A stretch of DNA of 64,000 nucleotides from Rhizobium croatiense (GTDB lineage Bacteria > Pseudomonadota > Alphaproteobacteria > Rhizobiales > Rhizobiaceae), in the NCBI RefSeq assembly GCF_019793465.1, contig NZ_JAILYJ010000015.1:1-64000 (forward strand), written 5' to 3'. Position 1 is the stretch's first letter. Every line of letters starts with the position of its first letter. Shown one piece after another: positions 27,411-38,258 of this stretch. Below the pieces are notes generated by a model. The model made no database searches. It was not told the origin of the DNA and saw only the letters and a program-made list of their open reading frames with translations. The position numbers and the translations under genes are program-made.

Positions 27411-28180
27411 GAGAAGACCGCCTTTCCGATGACGGGAGTGGAAGGAACGGCCATGTCGCGCGGCTCCAGCGGCACGGCGCCATGCGCGATGCCGCCGGCA
27501 TCGATGGCAAGTGCGAAGGCCTCGGCCATGGCGGCAGGGTCGCTCGCGCCGGCAACGGCAGTGTTGAGAAGAACGGCGTCGTAACCGTACTCCATGACGG
27601 CGGCGGCATGCGACGGGCGGCCGATGCCGGCATCGACGACGAGCGGCACTTCAGGAAAATGCGCTCGGAATGACCGCAGTGCCATCGGGTTCACCGGTCC
27701 CATGGCGGAGCCGATCGGCGCGCACCAGGGCATCAGGATGCGGCAGCCGGCCTCCAGCAGCTTTTCGGCGACGACAAGGTCGTCGGTGGTATAGGGGAAG
27801 ACCTGAAAGCCCTCCCCGGTCAGGATGCGTGCCGCTTCGACAAGGCCGAAGACATCGGGCTGCAGCGTATCGTGATGGCCGATCACTTCGAGCTTGATCC
27901 AGTCGGTGCGGAAAACATCGCGCGCCATCTTCGCCGTCAGCACAGCCTCCTGCACGCTGTGGCATCCGGCCGTATTTGGCAGCACCCGCACGCCGAGCTC
28001 GCGGATCAGCTCGAAGAAGGCGCCGCCCGCCTTGCCGCCGGCGGCCTCGCGCCGCAGCGAGACGGTGACAATTTCCGCCTTCGAGCGTCTCACGGCTTCT
28101 GCCAGGACGGCTGGCGACGGATAGCGGGCGGTGCCGAGCAGCAGCCGGGAATGGACCTCGACGTCGTAGAGTTTCAGCAT
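27407..28180 (-). CDS. thiG: Thiazole synthase
   Basis: 257 residues from ATG 28180, preceded by GGGAGG inside the end of thiS; the longer upstream frame reads through thiS and is rejected. ThiG features: LLLGTARYPSP, TVSLRR, VLPNTAGCHSVQEAVLTAKMAR, the Schiff-base lysine in WIKLEVIG, and VVDAGIGRPSHAAAVMEYGYDAVLLNTAVA. It forms the thiazole ring from deoxyxylulose phosphate, ThiS thiocarboxylate and dehydroglycine supplied by ThiO. Confidence 0.96.
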   Translation of the reverse strand: MLKLYDVEVHSRLLLGTARYPSPAVLAEAVRRSKAEIVTVSLRREAAGGKAGGAFFELIRELGVRVLPNTAGCHSVQEAVLTAKMARDVFRTDWIKLEVIGHHDTLQPDVFGLVEAARILTGEGFQVFPYTTDDLVVAEKLLEAGCRILMPWCAPIGSAMGPVNPMALRSFRAHFPEVPLVVDAGIGRPSHAAAVMEYGYDAVLLNTAVAGASDPAAMAEAFALAIDAGGIAHGAVPLEPRDMAVPSTPVIGKAVFS

Positions 28181-28181
28181 G

Positions 28182-28379
28182 TCAGCCTCCCTGCATCGGT
28201 GAGAGAATTTCAATGCGGTCGTGCTCGCCGAGCACGAAATCGGCGCGATCCTCGCGGTGCACCAGTTCGCCGTTGACCGCGGTTGCGAGCCACCCGCCTT
28301 CGTAGTCCAGAGCGAGAAGCAGATCTGCGAGCGTCGCGGCCGCGACCTCCTGTTCCTCGCCATTGATGATGAAGGTCAT
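28182..28379 (-). CDS. thiS: Sulfur carrier protein ThiS
   Basis: 65 residues with a beta-grasp (ubiquitin-like) pattern and the required C-terminal Gly-Gly (ILSPMQGG), which is adenylated and converted to a thiocarboxylate. ATG overlaps the thiO stop (ATGA), and thiG starts one base after its stop. Confidence 0.95.
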   Translation of the reverse strand: MTFIINGEEQEVAAATLADLLLALDYEGGWLATAVNGELVHREDRADFVLGEHDRIEILSPMQGG

Positions 28380-29364
28380 GACGCCCTCCTTTCCGGTTGT
28401 CCTTGTTCTGTGAGAAGACGCCGCGCGACCTCTGCGGCCGTGGCCGGCGCCAGCAGAAAGCCGTGGCGGTAGAGGCCGTTGACATGGAGGGTGCGTCCCT
28501 CCTGTGTCACACGCGGCAGATTGTCGGGATAAGCGGGGCGAACGCCTGCGCCGGTTTCCGTAACCCGTGCCTCGCCGAAGGCAGGATGCAAGGCGTAGGA
28601 GGCGTTAAGCAATTCCATAAGCGAACGCGCGGTAATCGGGCCGGCATCGTCGCTTTCGATCATCGTCGCTCCGACCATGAAGCGGTTTTTTTCGCGCGGC
28701 ACGATATAGATCGGGTGGCGCGGATGCAGCAGGCGAACGGGGCGGGAGAGACTGACCTCGCCTGTTTCGATGCAGAGCATCTCGCCTCGAACACCGCGCA
28801 ATCCGGGCAGCCGGCCGATCTGGGCGGCACCGGTGCAGTCGATTACCCGGTCATATTGGGCAAGATCAGCTTCGCCCGTGACGCTGAGCATGAGACGCAT
28901 GCGGGCGTCCTCAAGCCCTGCGGCCAGGGCCGCGAGTGCCTGTCTCGGATCGAGATGCGCTTCCTGCCGGAAGAACAGCGCCCTGCGGAAGCGGCCGGCG
29001 AGATCAGGCTCCAGGGCGGCGATCGCCGCCTCGTCCAGCCATTCCCATCCGCTTGTCCGGCGGGAAAAACGGTCGAGCTCGCCGGCATCGCGCCCGCCCG
29101 CCACGACAAGCGTTCCCCGGCGATTGACATGGCCGGGCAATGCCGCCTCCCACCAATCGGCGGCCAGGCGACCGAGCGTCAGCACCGGCTCCTCCGCACT
29201 TTCCCGTTCGCACCACGGCGCCAGCATGCCGCCGGCAAAGCCGGATGCGCCGGCGCCGGCCTTGTCGGCCTGCTCCGCAAGGGTGACGCGGAAGCCGTGG
29301 CGATAGAGCTGCCAGGCCACGGTGAGGCCGGCAACGCCGGCCCCTTTGACGAGAACGCGCATGG

Positions 29365-29368
<4 letters not shown>
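28376..29368 (-). CDS. thiO: Glycine oxidase ThiO
   Basis: 330 residues. FAD Rossmann motif GAGVAGLTVAWQLYRHG at the N-terminus, LAEQ ending the second strand, GASGFAGGMLAPWCE, and the DAO-family C-terminus (RLLHPRHPIYIVPREKNRFMVGATMIES, ...GVRPAYPDNLP, GLYRHGFLLAPATA). It oxidises glycine to the imine used by ThiG, the aerobic alternative to ThiH. The start at 29368 overlaps the thiC stop as ATGA; ATG 29362 is an alternative. Confidence 0.94.
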
Positions 29369-31197
<1,829 letters not shown>

Positions 31198-31203
31198 GGA
31201 TGA

Positions 31204-31230
31204 GGCTCCAAGGTTTGACGTTTGGAGACC
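31204..31230 (-). promoter_or_regulatory. Hairpin masking the thiC ribosome-binding site
   Basis: On the minus strand CTCCAA (31227-31222) can pair with TTGGAG (31211-31206), with flanking GG/CC able to extend it. TTGGAG contains the GGAG Shine-Dalgarno of thiC. Lying between the TPP aptamer and the start codon, it is the natural expression platform: ligand binding would favour the closed hairpin and stop translation. Confidence 0.6.
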
Positions 31231-31308
31231 CAGTTCCAGTGTTGGAATGATGTAAAGACGCCTTGCGCGACAAAGCGAAAATCCGCCCAACAGCCGCAGC
31301 GTCCGCAC

Positions 31309-31414
31309 CGTCCCTACGCCAGTATGAACTGGATCAGGTTCAACGGGTCACTGCGCCACAATCGGCAAGGCCGTATAGTCTAGCAGAATCTCAGCCCCTT
31401 GCCGGGACACCCCT
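31309..31414 (-). ncRNA. TPP (THI-element) riboswitch aptamer
   Basis: Read on the minus strand, the two conserved TPP-aptamer blocks are present in order. CTGAGA, preceded by a GC-rich stem (GGCAAGGGG), binds the pyrimidine ring. GAACCTGATC with the ACTGGCGTAGGGA end binds the pyrophosphate. The aptamer starts about 215 bases upstream of the thiC ATG. Exact ends are estimated from the closing stem. Confidence 0.95.
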
Positions 31415-31715
31415 GGTGAATGTTCGCCATCAAAGACTGCAGCGGCCTTTGTGTCAAGAAGCCCTTTTGCGTTCCAAGGCAGTGGCTGTCGATGCTGGTC
31501 GCCGATCGGCTGGGATCGTAGAGTGTGCCGGCGGCCGGACCGGCCCCGGTCGAGCAACATTGATTGTGGATGGGCCGGTTTGCCGGCCCATTTCGCTCGC
31601 GCCCCTTGGACGGGTGCTCCATATTCTCATCCTGACGGCCACGTGACAGCGACCGCGCGTTCATCTGTCCGACGGCACCGGCTCATCATCCTGTCGCAAC
31701 GCGATTTCTGCATTC
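31415..31715. other. Divergent intergenic region between thiC leader and yhaO-like gene
   Basis: About 300 bases that must hold the thiC promoter (minus) and the promoter of the nuclease gene (plus). No gene or clear consensus promoter could be singled out. Confidence 0.55.
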
Positions 31716-32984
31716 ATGGCTTATCGTTTCGTCCACACTGCCGATCTCCATCTCGACTCTCCGCTGCGGTCGCTGGCGCTTCGCAACGCCGAGCTGGCCG
31801 ATCTCGTGAGTGACGCCAGCCGGCAGGCGCTGATCGCGATCGTCGACCTTTGCCTCGAGGAGCAGGTCGATGCGCTGGTCATCGCCGGCGATCTCTATGA
31901 CGGCGAGCAGACGTCGATGAAGACGGCGCGCTTCCTGGCAAGCCAGCTGGAACGGCTGCACCGGGCGGGGATCTGCGTCTTCAAGATCCGCGGCAATCAC
32001 GATGCGATGTCGAAGATCGCCAGGGAGCTGGTGATGCCCGATACGGTGAAGGTCTTCGGCGGCCACGCCGAGACCGTGGAGGCGACGAAGGGCAGCCTGT
32101 CGATCGCGATCCACGGCCTGAGCTTCGCCAAGCCGCAAGCGCCGGACCCGCTTCTGCCGAAATTCAAGCCGCCGGTCGCAGGTGCGGTCAATATCGGCAT
32201 CATGCATACGAGCCTTGCCGGATCGGCCGGACATGATGTCTATGCACCCTGCAATGTGCTCGATCTTCACGCCTCGGGATTCGACTACTGGGCGCTCGGC
32301 CATCTTCATCAGCGCAGCCAGTATCCCGGCACGGCGACGGTCATCATGCCCGGCATGCCGCAAGGCCGCGACATCAACGAGTCGGGCGTCAAGACGGTGT
32401 CGCTGGTGACCGTGGCGGACGACCGGGCGGTGACGGTCGAGGAACGGCGCACCAGCATCGCGCAGTTCGAGCGCGTCGATGTCGACCTGACGGGTGTCGA
32501 TGATTGGCGTGATGCGGCCATGGCGATCGAAGCGGCACTGACGGCGCAGCGCGACCATACGGCCTCGCCACATCTCGTCGCGCGCCTCAGGCTTTCCGGC
32601 CGCACGCCGCTCTCTTGGCAGCTTCGCCGCGATATCGACCTCATGCAGACGGAAGCCGAGCAGCGCGGTGACCGGGTCGGCCGGACCTGGATCGAGAAGC
32701 TGGAACTCACCTTCGAAGCGCCGGTGTCCCTCGCCGACGCATCCGTCGCTGATCCCGTCGTCGAGCTCGGCGCGCTGATGCGGAACGACGTCATCGCCCG
32801 CAGCGGGTTTCGCGACGACGTGAGGGAAATGGTCCGCGACCTGCTCGCAGACCTGCCGCCCGAGAGCCGGGCATTTGCCGGGCATGACGAGACGGGTTTC
32901 GAACGCTTCATCGACAGCCTTCTCGCTGACGGCGCCGAGGACATCGCCGCCCGGATGAAGGCCGCGGAGCGGGGAGACAGCTGA
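31716..32984 (+). CDS. Metallophosphoesterase, SbcD/Mre11-like (YhaO type)
   Basis: 422 residues. Calcineurin-type metal ligands are seen in order: TADLHLDSP (Asp, His), IAGDLYDGEQ (Asp), RGNHDAM (Asn, His), GIMHTSL and WALGHLHQR (His pairs). The remainder (~210-422) is the capping/partner-binding region. Mre11/SbcD nucleases process DNA ends with an SMC-like ATPase. The next gene encodes such an ATPase and overlaps this stop by one base (TGATG), forming a YhaO/YhaN pair. Probably Mn-dependent DNA exonuclease or endonuclease; exact cellular role unknown. Confidence 0.88.
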   Translation: MAYRFVHTADLHLDSPLRSLALRNAELADLVSDASRQALIAIVDLCLEEQVDALVIAGDLYDGEQTSMKTARFLASQLERLHRAGICVFKIRGNHDAMSKIARELVMPDTVKVFGGHAETVEATKGSLSIAIHGLSFAKPQAPDPLLPKFKPPVAGAVNIGIMHTSLAGSAGHDVYAPCNVLDLHASGFDYWALGHLHQRSQYPGTATVIMPGMPQGRDINESGVKTVSLVTVADDRAVTVEERRTSIAQFERVDVDLTGVDDWRDAAMAIEAALTAQRDHTASPHLVARLRLSGRTPLSWQLRRDIDLMQTEAEQRGDRVGRTWIEKLELTFEAPVSLADASVADPVVELGALMRNDVIARSGFRDDVREMVRDLLADLPPESRAFAGHDETGFERFIDSLLADGAEDIAARMKAAERGDS

Positions 32985-35900
32985 TGCGCCTGCGTCGTCT
33001 CGACCTCATCCGTTATGGCAAGTTCACCGACCACTCGATCGATTTCGGCGCGGCCCGACCGGGTTCGCCGGATCTGCACATCGTCTATGGCCTCAACGAA
33101 GCGGGCAAGTCGACCACCTTCGCCGCCTATCTCGACCTGCTCTACGGCATAGGCGAGCGCAGCACCTACAATTTCCTGCATTCCTACAACACGATGAAGG
33201 TTGGTGCGCGGCTGGAATTCGGTGGCGCGGACCATGAATTGGCGCGGCTCAAATTGCGGACCGGCAGCCTCGTCGATGATCGGGGACAGGCTGTGAACGA
33301 GGCGCTTTTGGCCGGCGCGCTCGGCGGCGTCGGCCGCGACGCCTATCGCACCATGTTCTCGCTCGACGACCAGTCGCTCAAGGAAGGCGGCAACGCCATC
33401 ATACAAAGCAAGGGCGAGCTCGGCGAGTTGCTGTTCTCGGCAAGCTCGGGCCTCGCCGGCCTCAGCCGTTCGCTGGTAACGGCAACCGACGAAGCCAATG
33501 GGATCTACAAGAAGCGGTCGTCGAGCACGAAGCTTGCGGAACTCAAACGCGCGCTCGAAGCGCTGAAGGCCGAGCGCAATGCCATCGACACGCTTGCCTC
33601 GACCTATTCGGGCCTGAAATCAACCCACGAGCAGGCCGACGCCGCCTATGCCGCGACGACGCGGGAACTGGCCGGGGCCAAGGCCCGGCATCAGGAGCTG
33701 ACGCGCCTTCTCAGCGCCCTGCCCGCGGCGCTGGAACTCCGGCGGCTGGACACCGATGCAGCCGGCATGGGTGATCTGCCGCGGCCGCCGTCGGAATGGT
33801 TCACACTGCTGCCGCAGCTTTTCCACGACGAGACGCGGCTGCAGGCGCTTGTCGAAACCGCCGACCGCACGCTGCGCCAGCTTGCCGACGAGATTGAGGC
33901 GATCACGATCGACGACAAGGCGCTGGCGGTCGCCGCGCATATGGACATGCTGGATCAGGGGCGGGCGCGCTATCTCGCGGCTGAAAGCGACCTGCCGAAG
34001 CGCCGGCTGGCGCTGGCCGAACACGAAGGCGTGCTGGTGCGGCTGCTGGCCGATCTCGAACAGCCTGGCTATGCGATGCCCGAGGCGCTGCTGCTGCCCG
34101 CCTCGCTGATCGGCATCGTCCGCGATCTCATCGAGCGACGTTCCGGCGTCGAGGCCAACCTGGTTGCCGCGGGCCGCGAACTCGTGCGGGCGCGCGAGAA
34201 TCTCGAAAGGCTGAACAAGGAAGGCCGCTCGCAAAACGGAGCCGTCGTGCTCGATCCCGCGCATCTCAGCCGCATCGAGGCCGCCCTGAGCCGGCTGGCC
34301 GGGTCCGATCTCGCAGTGCGGCTCACCATGGAAGAGCGGACCCTCGTGCAGGCGAAGCGAATACAGGAGAGGCAGTTCGCACAGCTTGCGCCCTGGACAG
34401 GTGATGCCGTCGCCCTGCAGCGGACGAGCGCGGCCGAGCCTCGGCAGACCGAGGCCTGGCGTGGCCAGGCGATCTCCATCGACAAGCGGATCGCGGATCA
34501 CGAGGCACGGCTGCGCGATCTCGGCACCGAACAGGCGCTGACCAAAGCCCGGATCGCGGCTTTCGTCGCCGGTGGTTCGATCGACGATGCCGAGGCCGCG
34601 AGGCTGCGCGATGAACGCGATGCCGCATGGCAGGCGCATCTTGCCAGCTTGAATGCCGCCACCGCCCGGACGTTCGAGGAGCGGATGCGCCAGGACGATG
34701 TCGTGTCCGCCGGCCGGCTGTCACGCGCGCAGGAACTTGCCGAGCTGCGCCAGCTCCGCCTGTCCGAAGCGGCAACCGCGGCAGCGATCGAACGGCAAAG
34801 GGAATTGCTCGCCGAGGCGCGCGCCGAACATGATGGGCTTGCGGAACGCATCCGTGGTCTGCTGCCCGAGGCAATCGAATATGACACCGAAGCTGCGGCG
34901 CGCATTGCAGCACTCGAGGGATGGAGCACCAAGCGAGCCGCGGCGCTGGCCGCCTGGGACGAACTGCAGCGGGCCGAAGACGCGGTGGAAGCGCTTAGCG
35001 CCGAACTGGACAGGCATGCCGCAACGCTTGCAGCGAGCCTTGCGGATGCCGGCCATGGTGGCGCCGACGACCTGCCGCTCGCCGCGCTGATGCAGGCGGC
35101 GAGCGATATGCTTGCCGCCAGCAAAGCCGAACAGGCGGTGCGGCAGGCGCACGAGAAGGCGATCGGCGATCTCGACCGCGACGTCAGGGAACGCGAGCGC
35201 GACCAACAGGAGGCGGAAGCCGCGGTCGTGGCCTGGAACCGGGAATGGGCGGAGGCGCTGTCGCGAACCTGGTTTGCCGACAAGGCCGGCTCGATGGCCG
35301 CCGTCCGCGCCGTGCTGGATGCGCTCGCCACACTGCCCGCCATCCTGAAGGAGCGGGATGACTTCGCAAGCCGCGTTGCCGCGATGGAGCGCGATCAGGA
35401 GCAATTCCGTGGGGATATTGCCGGGCTTCTCGCGGGCTGCGGCCTCAGCCGGTTGGCATCCGATACGCTCGCCTCCGCCAATGCGCTGGTGGAACGCCAT
35501 GAGGCAGCGCGGCATGCGGCGCAACTTCGGGCAGACCGGCAGGCGGATCTCGAAAAACATTTGGAGAAGCGACGGGCGCTGGAGGAAGAACTGGCCGTTC
35601 ACAATGCCCGCAAGAACGAACTGACGAGCTATTTCGGCACGGACTCGCTTGCCTCGGTCGAAGCATTCCTGAACCAAGCCCGGGAGCGGGACCGGCTGGA
35701 GGCGCGGGCCGCCACCTTACGCGGCCAGATCACCGAGGCATTGCGCGCGGCGAGTTTTTCCGAAGCCGAACGCCGCCTTGCCGATATCGACGCCGCTGCG
35801 GCCGAGCGCGATGCGATCGAGCTCGGCGCCCGGATCGAGGATCTCACCGAGCGGGCGAAACTTCTCTATTCCGACGTGTCGCTGGCGCGGCAGAAGCTCG

Positions 35901-36457
35901 AGGCCGTCGGCGGGGACGACGCGGTGGCCCGAATCGAGGCCAAACGCCGAACCATCTTCCTCGAGATCGAGGAACTGGCGGTGCGGCATCTGACGCTGCG
36001 CGCCGGCACGCTCGCGGCCGAACAGGCGCTGCACATCTATCGCGAAAAACATCGCAGCTCGATGATGAACCGCGCATCGCAAGCTTTTCACCTGATCACC
36101 GGCGGCAACTATTCCGGCCTGACGACCCAACCCGACCGGGACAAGGAAATACTGATCGGCGTGTCACGCGACGGCGGCTCGAAGCTGGCGGACGCGATGT
36201 CGACGGGCACGCAGTTCCAGCTCTATCTCGCGCTTCGGCTGGCGGGCTATGAGGAATTCGCAGCGCTTCGCCCGCCCGTGCCCTTCATCGCCGACGATAT
36301 TATGGAAAGCTTTGACAATCCTCGCTCCGAAGAGGTTTTCCGACTGCTCGGCGCAATGGCGAAGGTCGGACAGGTCATCTACCTCACGCATCACTGGCAT
36401 CTCTGCGAGATCGCGCGACACGTTGTTCCTGATGTCACCATTCACCAGCTGCCATGA
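32984..36457 (+). CDS. SMC/Rad50-like ATPase (YhaN type)
   Basis: 1157 residues. The N-terminal ATPase half has Walker A GLNEAGKST at 36-44 and a switch region (YRTMFSLDDQSLKEGG). A very long coiled-coil-rich middle (~170-1010; rich in Ala, Glu, Arg, Leu) is followed by the C-terminal half with signature-like MSTGTQFQLYLALRLA, Walker B PFIADDIMESFD and a D-loop. No zinc hook CxxC was noticed in the middle, unlike Rad50. It would hold DNA and gate the YhaO-type nuclease. The pair is the size expected for the YhaNO group of Bacilli and Proteobacteria. Confidence 0.87.
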   Translation: MRLRRLDLIRYGKFTDHSIDFGAARPGSPDLHIVYGLNEAGKSTTFAAYLDLLYGIGERSTYNFLHSYNTMKVGARLEFGGADHELARLKLRTGSLVDDRGQAVNEALLAGALGGVGRDAYRTMFSLDDQSLKEGGNAIIQSKGELGELLFSASSGLAGLSRSLVTATDEANGIYKKRSSSTKLAELKRALEALKAERNAIDTLASTYSGLKSTHEQADAAYAATTRELAGAKARHQELTRLLSALPAALELRRLDTDAAGMGDLPRPPSEWFTLLPQLFHDETRLQALVETADRTLRQLADEIEAITIDDKALAVAAHMDMLDQGRARYLAAESDLPKRRLALAEHEGVLVRLLADLEQPGYAMPEALLLPASLIGIVRDLIERRSGVEANLVAAGRELVRARENLERLNKEGRSQNGAVVLDPAHLSRIEAALSRLAGSDLAVRLTMEERTLVQAKRIQERQFAQLAPWTGDAVALQRTSAAEPRQTEAWRGQAISIDKRIADHEARLRDLGTEQALTKARIAAFVAGGSIDDAEAARLRDERDAAWQAHLASLNAATARTFEERMRQDDVVSAGRLSRAQELAELRQLRLSEAATAAAIERQRELLAEARAEHDGLAERIRGLLPEAIEYDTEAAARIAALEGWSTKRAAALAAWDELQRAEDAVEALSAELDRHAATLAASLADAGHGGADDLPLAALMQAASDMLAASKAEQAVRQAHEKAIGDLDRDVRERERDQQEAEAAVVAWNREWAEALSRTWFADKAGSMAAVRAVLDALATLPAILKERDDFASRVAAMERDQEQFRGDIAGLLAGCGLSRLASDTLASANALVERHEAARHAAQLRADRQADLEKHLEKRRALEEELAVHNARKNELTSYFGTDSLASVEAFLNQARERDRLEARAATLRGQITEALRAASFSEAERRLADIDAAAAERDAIELGARIEDLTERAKLLYSDVSLARQKLEAVGGDDAVARIEAKRRTIFLEIEELAVRHLTLRAGTLAAEQALHIYREKHRSSMMNRASQAFHLITGGNYSGLTTQPDRDKEILIGVSRDGGSKLADAMSTGTQFQLYLALRLAGYEEFAALRPPVPFIADDIMESFDNPRSEEVFRLLGAMAKVGQVIYLTHHWHLCEIARHVVPDVTIHQLP

Positions 36458-36472
36458 CCGGGCGCAAAGACA

Positions 36473-36895
36473 TCAATCTTGCCACGGATCCAGCACGACA
36501 ACGCCTGCGCCTTCGAAATCCCTGACATTGCGCGTAACCACGGTCAGGCCGAGAACCAGGGCGGTTGCGGCAATCAGAGCATCGGCTTCATTGCGCCGAT
36601 CCGGAATATGCAGGTGCGCGCAGCGTGTCGCGATCACGTCATCGACCGAAAGGATACGGCCGGCAAATGCCGGCCGCACCTGATTTTCCAGCCATGCACG
36701 CAGACGAGCCCCTTGCGCCGCATCGCGGCGCTGCACGCCGAGTATTCCACGCTCCAATTCCAGGATCGTGATGGCGGAGATGCATAAGCTCACGGTGTCT
36801 TGCGCCCCGGCCCATGCGACCACATTGGCATCTGCCTTGCCGTCTCCGACCTTGCGCAATTCGGAAACAACGTTGGTATCCAGCAGATATTTCAA
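36473..36895 (-). CDS. VapC-type PIN-domain toxin
   Basis: 140 residues with the four acidic positions of a PIN RNase: Asp6 in LLDTNVVSE, Glu in ITILELERG, Asp in NEADALIAATA, and Asp in VTRNVRDFEG. VapC toxins cut tRNA or rRNA. It overlaps the antitoxin stop by 4 bases. Ends in DPWQD, close to the YhaN gene on the other strand. Confidence 0.92.
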   Translation of the reverse strand: MKYLLDTNVVSELRKVGDGKADANVVAWAGAQDTVSLCISAITILELERGILGVQRRDAAQGARLRAWLENQVRPAFAGRILSVDDVIATRCAHLHIPDRRNEADALIAATALVLGLTVVTRNVRDFEGAGVVVLDPWQD

Positions 36896-37146
36896 GATAG
36901 ATCGACCCGGCGCGGTGCGATCTCAACACGAGGCGGGTCGAAGTCGATATCTGACAAACCAGGCATGGAGAGCGCATCGACCAGACTGCGGCGCTTGCCG
37001 GTTAGACGCTCGAATTCGTCATAGGTCATCAACACGTGGGATGGTTTGCCACGATCCGTAATGATGACCGGGCCATTTTGCGCCGCCTTTTTTGCCCTGC
37101 TCACGTCGTGATTGAGTTCGCGGCTGGAAAGACTTGTCACATTCAT
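36892..37146 (-). CDS. Phd/YefM-type antitoxin of the PIN toxin
   Basis: 84 residues from ATG 37146, preferred because GGAG lies 9 bases upstream. ATG 37161 and 37155 are also in frame, but the first sits inside the palindrome at 37160-37179. N-terminal Phd fold (MNVTSLSSRELNHDVSRAKKAAQNGPVIITDRGKPSHVLMTYDEFERL), then a ~30-residue C-terminal tail (FDPPRVEIAPRRVDLS) for toxin binding. Together with the PIN gene it forms a standard type II module. Confidence 0.88.
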   Translation of the reverse strand: MNVTSLSSRELNHDVSRAKKAAQNGPVIITDRGKPSHVLMTYDEFERLTGKRRSLVDALSMPGLSDIDFDPPRVEIAPRRVDLS

Positions 37147-37159
37147 ATAACGCATCTCC

Positions 37160-37179
37160 ATGTAGGTACTTACCTACAT
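37160..37179. promoter_or_regulatory. Operator palindrome of the PIN toxin-antitoxin operon
   Basis: Perfect dyad ATGTAGGTA-CT-TACCTACAT (9-base arms). It lies 13 bases upstream of the preferred antitoxin start and next to TATACT/TATAGT-like -10 sequences at 37179-37186, a typical autorepression site. Confidence 0.7.
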
Positions 37180-37327
37180 ATACTATTCGGAGGATGCAAG
37201 GCAAGATCAGATAGCATGCTCCTGGGCGTGTTGGCTTCCCAGGTAATCTCTGATCTAGTCTGGACTCTCTGCCGGGCAGACCGGCCGCGGGTTCATGGCA
37301 TTCGAAACGAGCGAGGGCTGTATACTC

Positions 37328-38242
37328 ATGACCACTCACCGCTTCATTCCGACGCGCTTTCACAATGTCATCGGCTCGCTGCCGCCGGCCCTGCATATCG
37401 CCGACGGCGATACTGTCGTCACCGAGACCCTCGATGCCATCGGCTATGACAAGGACGGCATCCGGCGGACATCCGGTCCGAACCCGATGAATGGCCCGAT
37501 CTTCGTGGAGGGCGCCGAGCCCGGAGATGCGTTGAAGGTCGAGATCATCAGCATGGTTCCGACCAGGGGCACCGGCTTTACCCGAAGCATCGTCGCGGCC
37601 AATGTCATCGATCCCGAAACGGTTCGCGACCTGCCGCCGCGGGGCATGGCGATCTGGGCCATCGACCGTGAAGAGCTGACCGTCCGGCTATTCGAGCCGG
37701 TCGCCGGCCTGGAAAATTTCGTTCTGCCGCTCGCCCCGATGATCGGCTGTTTCGGCGTGGCGCCCAGCCTCGGCCAGGTGATCTCGACGGCGACCAGCGG
37801 CGAATATGGCGGCAATATGGATTATCGCCTGTTCGGCCCCGGCACGACCGTTCGTTTCCCGGTATCGGCTCCCGGCGCGCTGTTCTTTCTCGGCGATTGC
37901 CATGGCGTGCAGGGGGATGGCGAGATCGTCGGCACCGGCGTCGAGACGACGTTCGAAGTCACGGTGCGGCTGACGGTGGAAAAGAAGGCCGGCTTGGTCT
38001 GGCCACGCGGCGAAACCGCCGAGGACATCTTCACCATCGGCAATGCCCGCCCCCTCGATCAGGCGCTTCAGCATGCCACCAGCGAAATGATGAACTGGCT
38101 GGCATCGGATTACGGCCTCGACAGGAGGGCGGCCAGCCATCTGCTGGGCCAGGTGGTGCGTTACGATGTTGGCAACGTCTTCGATCCGGCCTATACGATG
38201 GCCTGCCGTGTCGCCAAGAAATGGCTGGTCCGCCGATCGTGA
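37328..38242 (+). CDS. Acetamidase/formamidase family protein
   Basis: 304 residues from ATG 37328; an in-frame ATG at 37295 adds 11 poor residues. FmdA/AmdA fold: DGDTVVTETLDAIG, GPIFVEGAEPGDALKVEI, PMIGCFGVAP, a GGNMDYRLFGPGTTVRFPVSAPGALFFLGDCHGVQGDGEIVGTGVE core with the conserved GD-H-QGDGE motif, then a C-terminal helical part (LDRRAASHLLGQVVRYDVGN). The family hydrolyses short amides to ammonia plus acid. It points toward the LuxR/iminopeptidase cluster, ending 16 bases from the first hydrolase (convergent). A role in nitrogen recovery from amides taken up by that cluster is inference. Confidence 0.9.
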   Translation: MTTHRFIPTRFHNVIGSLPPALHIADGDTVVTETLDAIGYDKDGIRRTSGPNPMNGPIFVEGAEPGDALKVEIISMVPTRGTGFTRSIVAANVIDPETVRDLPPRGMAIWAIDREELTVRLFEPVAGLENFVLPLAPMIGCFGVAPSLGQVISTATSGEYGGNMDYRLFGPGTTVRFPVSAPGALFFLGDCHGVQGDGEIVGTGVETTFEVTVRLTVEKKAGLVWPRGETAEDIFTIGNARPLDQALQHATSEMMNWLASDYGLDRRAASHLLGQVVRYDVGNVFDPAYTMACRVAKKWLVRRS

Positions 38243-38258
38243 CGAGCTGGCACCTGCT

